Assembly (NCBI GenBank): GCA_036768485.1
Contig: JAVLUZ010000758.1
Coordinates: 62,001 to 126,000, forward strand
Length of the DNA: 64,000 bases
Direction: 5' to 3'
From: Mermis nigrescens
Lineage: Eukaryota; Nematoda; Enoplea; Mermithida; Mermithidae
Each line of letters opens with the position of its first letter. The stretch's first letter is position 1. Under the pieces are notes generated by a model. The model saw nothing but the letters and a program-made list of their open reading frames with translations, did no database searches and was not told the DNA's origin. Both the position numbers and the translations under genes were made by a program. This document shows, piece by piece, positions 62,398 through 64,000 of the stretch.

Positions 62398-64000
62398 TTA
62401 AGCAATTTTGAATATATGAATGCGCTGGAAAATCAGAAAGGTTGCTATTGCGAAATTTGATGTATTTTTGACGCATAATTCAACGTTATAAGCCTGTTCT
62501 TGCAATTTGACTGACAAATGACTCACGCGTGCTGTGAAAAATTCTGCTTTAGAGCAAAGACGTGCAAAACGATGAAGTTGACTTACAAAAACAGCATACA
62601 AAAGACCTTTAGGTACGTTAGAGTCTGAAAAAGGAAAATTGACAATAGGAAATTGAAACTGTTCTCTTTTGTCGAAAATCGTGTAAGAAATTGGTTTAGA
62701 AAGATTAACCTCAATATCTAAGTAACTAACTTTAGCAACAGAAAGAGTTTCCGTGACGTTTAAGGATGTAGGGTGAATCTCTATGATGTAATCACGAAAA
62801 TTTGAAATATTTATAGCCGCTGTATCATCAATGTAACGAGTCACGTCATTAAAATAATAAGCAAGGCCTTTATTTCTAAGCTATGATAGGAATTTATATT
62901 CACAGTAAAAAAGGAAAAGATCGGCCAAAAGTGGAGAATAATTAGAGCCAATGAGGATGCCGATTTTTTGATGAAAACTTTACCAAAATTGACAAATGAA
63001 TTTTGGATTAAAAATTTGAGACTGTTTGAGAAAGTTTAAAAGTCAAATGTGAAATAAGACTTTTTGTCCGAAGGAGAAGAACTCCAGTACGATTTGAAAC
63101 CGTTCGTGCATAAAAATTTATTCTTTTCAAAAGGTTTCTCCAAGAAATCAAAAGAAGCGGAAATAAATTCGTTTTGAGGGAAAGATGTGTAGGGTGTTGA
63201 AAAATCGAATGTATATTAATAGATTTGATGTTTTTCATTGATTCTAATTTCTAATGAAAGAAAATGAATTATTGATATATCAAAACCTGTTAATTCGAGA
63301 ATTTCTGAAAATAGCTTTACAATAATTCTCCCAGAAACGACGGACTAACTTGAGGCCTTCGGTAATTAGCGACGATATGATATTAGTAGAACAATTTTCA
63401 GCCGAAGTGATAAACTTAGCTTTATAGGGAATTTTATGTAGTTTTGGAATCCAATGCATGAAAGGTAGTTTTTGTTAAGACGTTCTTCACTAACAGAGTT
63501 GGAAAACTTTGAAAAAATATTTTTCTGAAATTGAATATGGTCAAAGATAATCTTTTCTTCACGTAAATTGGATAAAATGTAGGTACCACTACAGGGTAGG
63601 GATCACACGTGGGCGTGGGGGTTGGGGGTATGCATCCCCAAAAGTTGAAATACCCCCCCAGAAATCAAAATACCCCCAGAATTCAAATTTTGAAATTTTT
63701 TTGCTTTTTTAGCGATTTTTTTATACCATTGGATAGTGCTCAATGAGAAACGTCGAAAAATGGTGTTTTTAGCCATACGATAAGTTTTAAGACAGTTTTT
63801 TGAGCTTTGAAAATTTTTTCACCCCCAGAATTTCGCTGCTGCCCACCTATGGTAGGGATGATGATGAAAAATATCCCAATTCTTCACAAAGAACCGTCAA
63901 ATAATGGTGCTTACATGTGATGACTAAATTATTGCTAGCCTTATCTGCGACGGTAATGACAAAATTATCATGTAGATTTTTAAGTTTTTCTTCAACAATA
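62398..64000 (-). pseudogene. Penelope-like reverse transcriptase, decayed, running off the window
   Basis: Read from the right edge on -: HDNFVITVADKASNNLVITC (start of the RT region), a PxxHWIPKLHKIPYKAKFIT block, LISSLITEGLKLVRRFW, then an FSTxYTS-like block, IGILIGSNYSPLLADLFLF, and the catalytic TRYIDDTAAI followed by SYLDIEVNL, FQFPIVNFPFSDSNVPKGL and YAVFVSQLHRFARLCSKAEF. This is the order of Penelope-like reverse transcriptases. Frame changes and stops occur between the blocks, and a MITE splits it. No GIY-YIG domain follows the RT at its 3' side within the window. Confidence 0.85.
63604..63851 (+). mobile_element. Family A hAT-type MITE in the Penelope-like element
   Basis: The ends are CACACGTGGGCGTG and GCTGCCCACCTATG. 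Perfect 8-bp duplications GTAGGGAT lie at 63596-63603 and 63852-63859. It interrupts the reverse transcriptase between two conserved blocks. Confidence 0.94.

Overview
The window is nuclear DNA of an invertebrate animal, AT-rich and dominated by transposable elements. The few host genes have spliceosomal introns. A seven-transmembrane receptor of the nematode Srx/Srt chemoreceptor type suggests a nematode, probably one with a large, repeat-rich genome. This placement is an inference and no species is claimed. There are no bacterial operons, CRISPR arrays or phage genes.

Host genes. (1) A divergent alpha-tubulin gene on the + strand runs over about 14.3 kb (22695-36975). Nine coding exons are identified, and together with an unseen ATG exon they give about 449 residues with no stop or frameshift. 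Its introns are filled with nested transposons, and one intron does not fit GT-AG rules. (2) One exon of a Tctex-type dynein light chain lies on the - strand (15404-15536). (3) An Srx/Srt-like chemoreceptor gene (44428-47129, three exons seen) appears to use a GC-AG intron. (4) A broken paralogue of that receptor lies upstream (40633-41960), its second exon split by a MITE. (5) A weaker candidate is a nuclear-receptor-like zinc-finger exon at 42650-42744.

Mobile DNA. At 820-4631 is a decayed hAT transposase gene (one intron, one in-frame stop) with a recognisable 3' terminal inverted repeat. More than 20 copies of a 240-270 bp hAT-type MITE (family A, G-rich CACACSTGGGCG ends, 8-bp target duplications) are spread over the whole window; several sit inside one another or inside coding remnants. 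Family B (about 390-415 bp) and three smaller families (CAGGCCCG, CAGTGGCGG and CAGGCACG ends) also look like hAT-type MITEs. A TA-flanked family C (TATAGTCTGTTTCA ends) is probably mobilised by another transposase class. Two miniature LTR elements (TRIMs) each have a 68-bp interior holding only a candidate primer-binding site and polypurine tract. Both are inserted in copies of one TA-flanked fold-back MITE. Retroelement remnants include an RTE-like LINE (49745-53379, resuming at 58470-58790), a 5'-truncated Penelope-like element that keeps only its GIY-YIG end (20151-20843, -), and a Penelope-like reverse transcriptase running off the right edge (62398-64000, -). A piggyBac-like cysteine-rich tail is at 59010-59320 (-).

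Other repeats. There are three partial copies of an unclassified repeat of about 2.3 kb rich in TGTAAA/TTTACA, a fold-back element whose arms are a 16-bp minisatellite, a GC-rich satellite of about 180 bp, a 60-bp tandem array, long TA and ATT microsatellites, and a perfect 27-bp hairpin. The region 49.7-58.8 kb is stacked insertions: LINE, then 2.3-kb repeat, then TA-MITE, then TRIM.

The most informative signals are the repeated self-insertion of family A MITEs at one fixed subterminal 8-mer, the two different hAT MITEs stacked on one target giving three copies of GTCATAGC, the paired TRIMs, and the unusual splice junction and divergent features of the tubulin gene.
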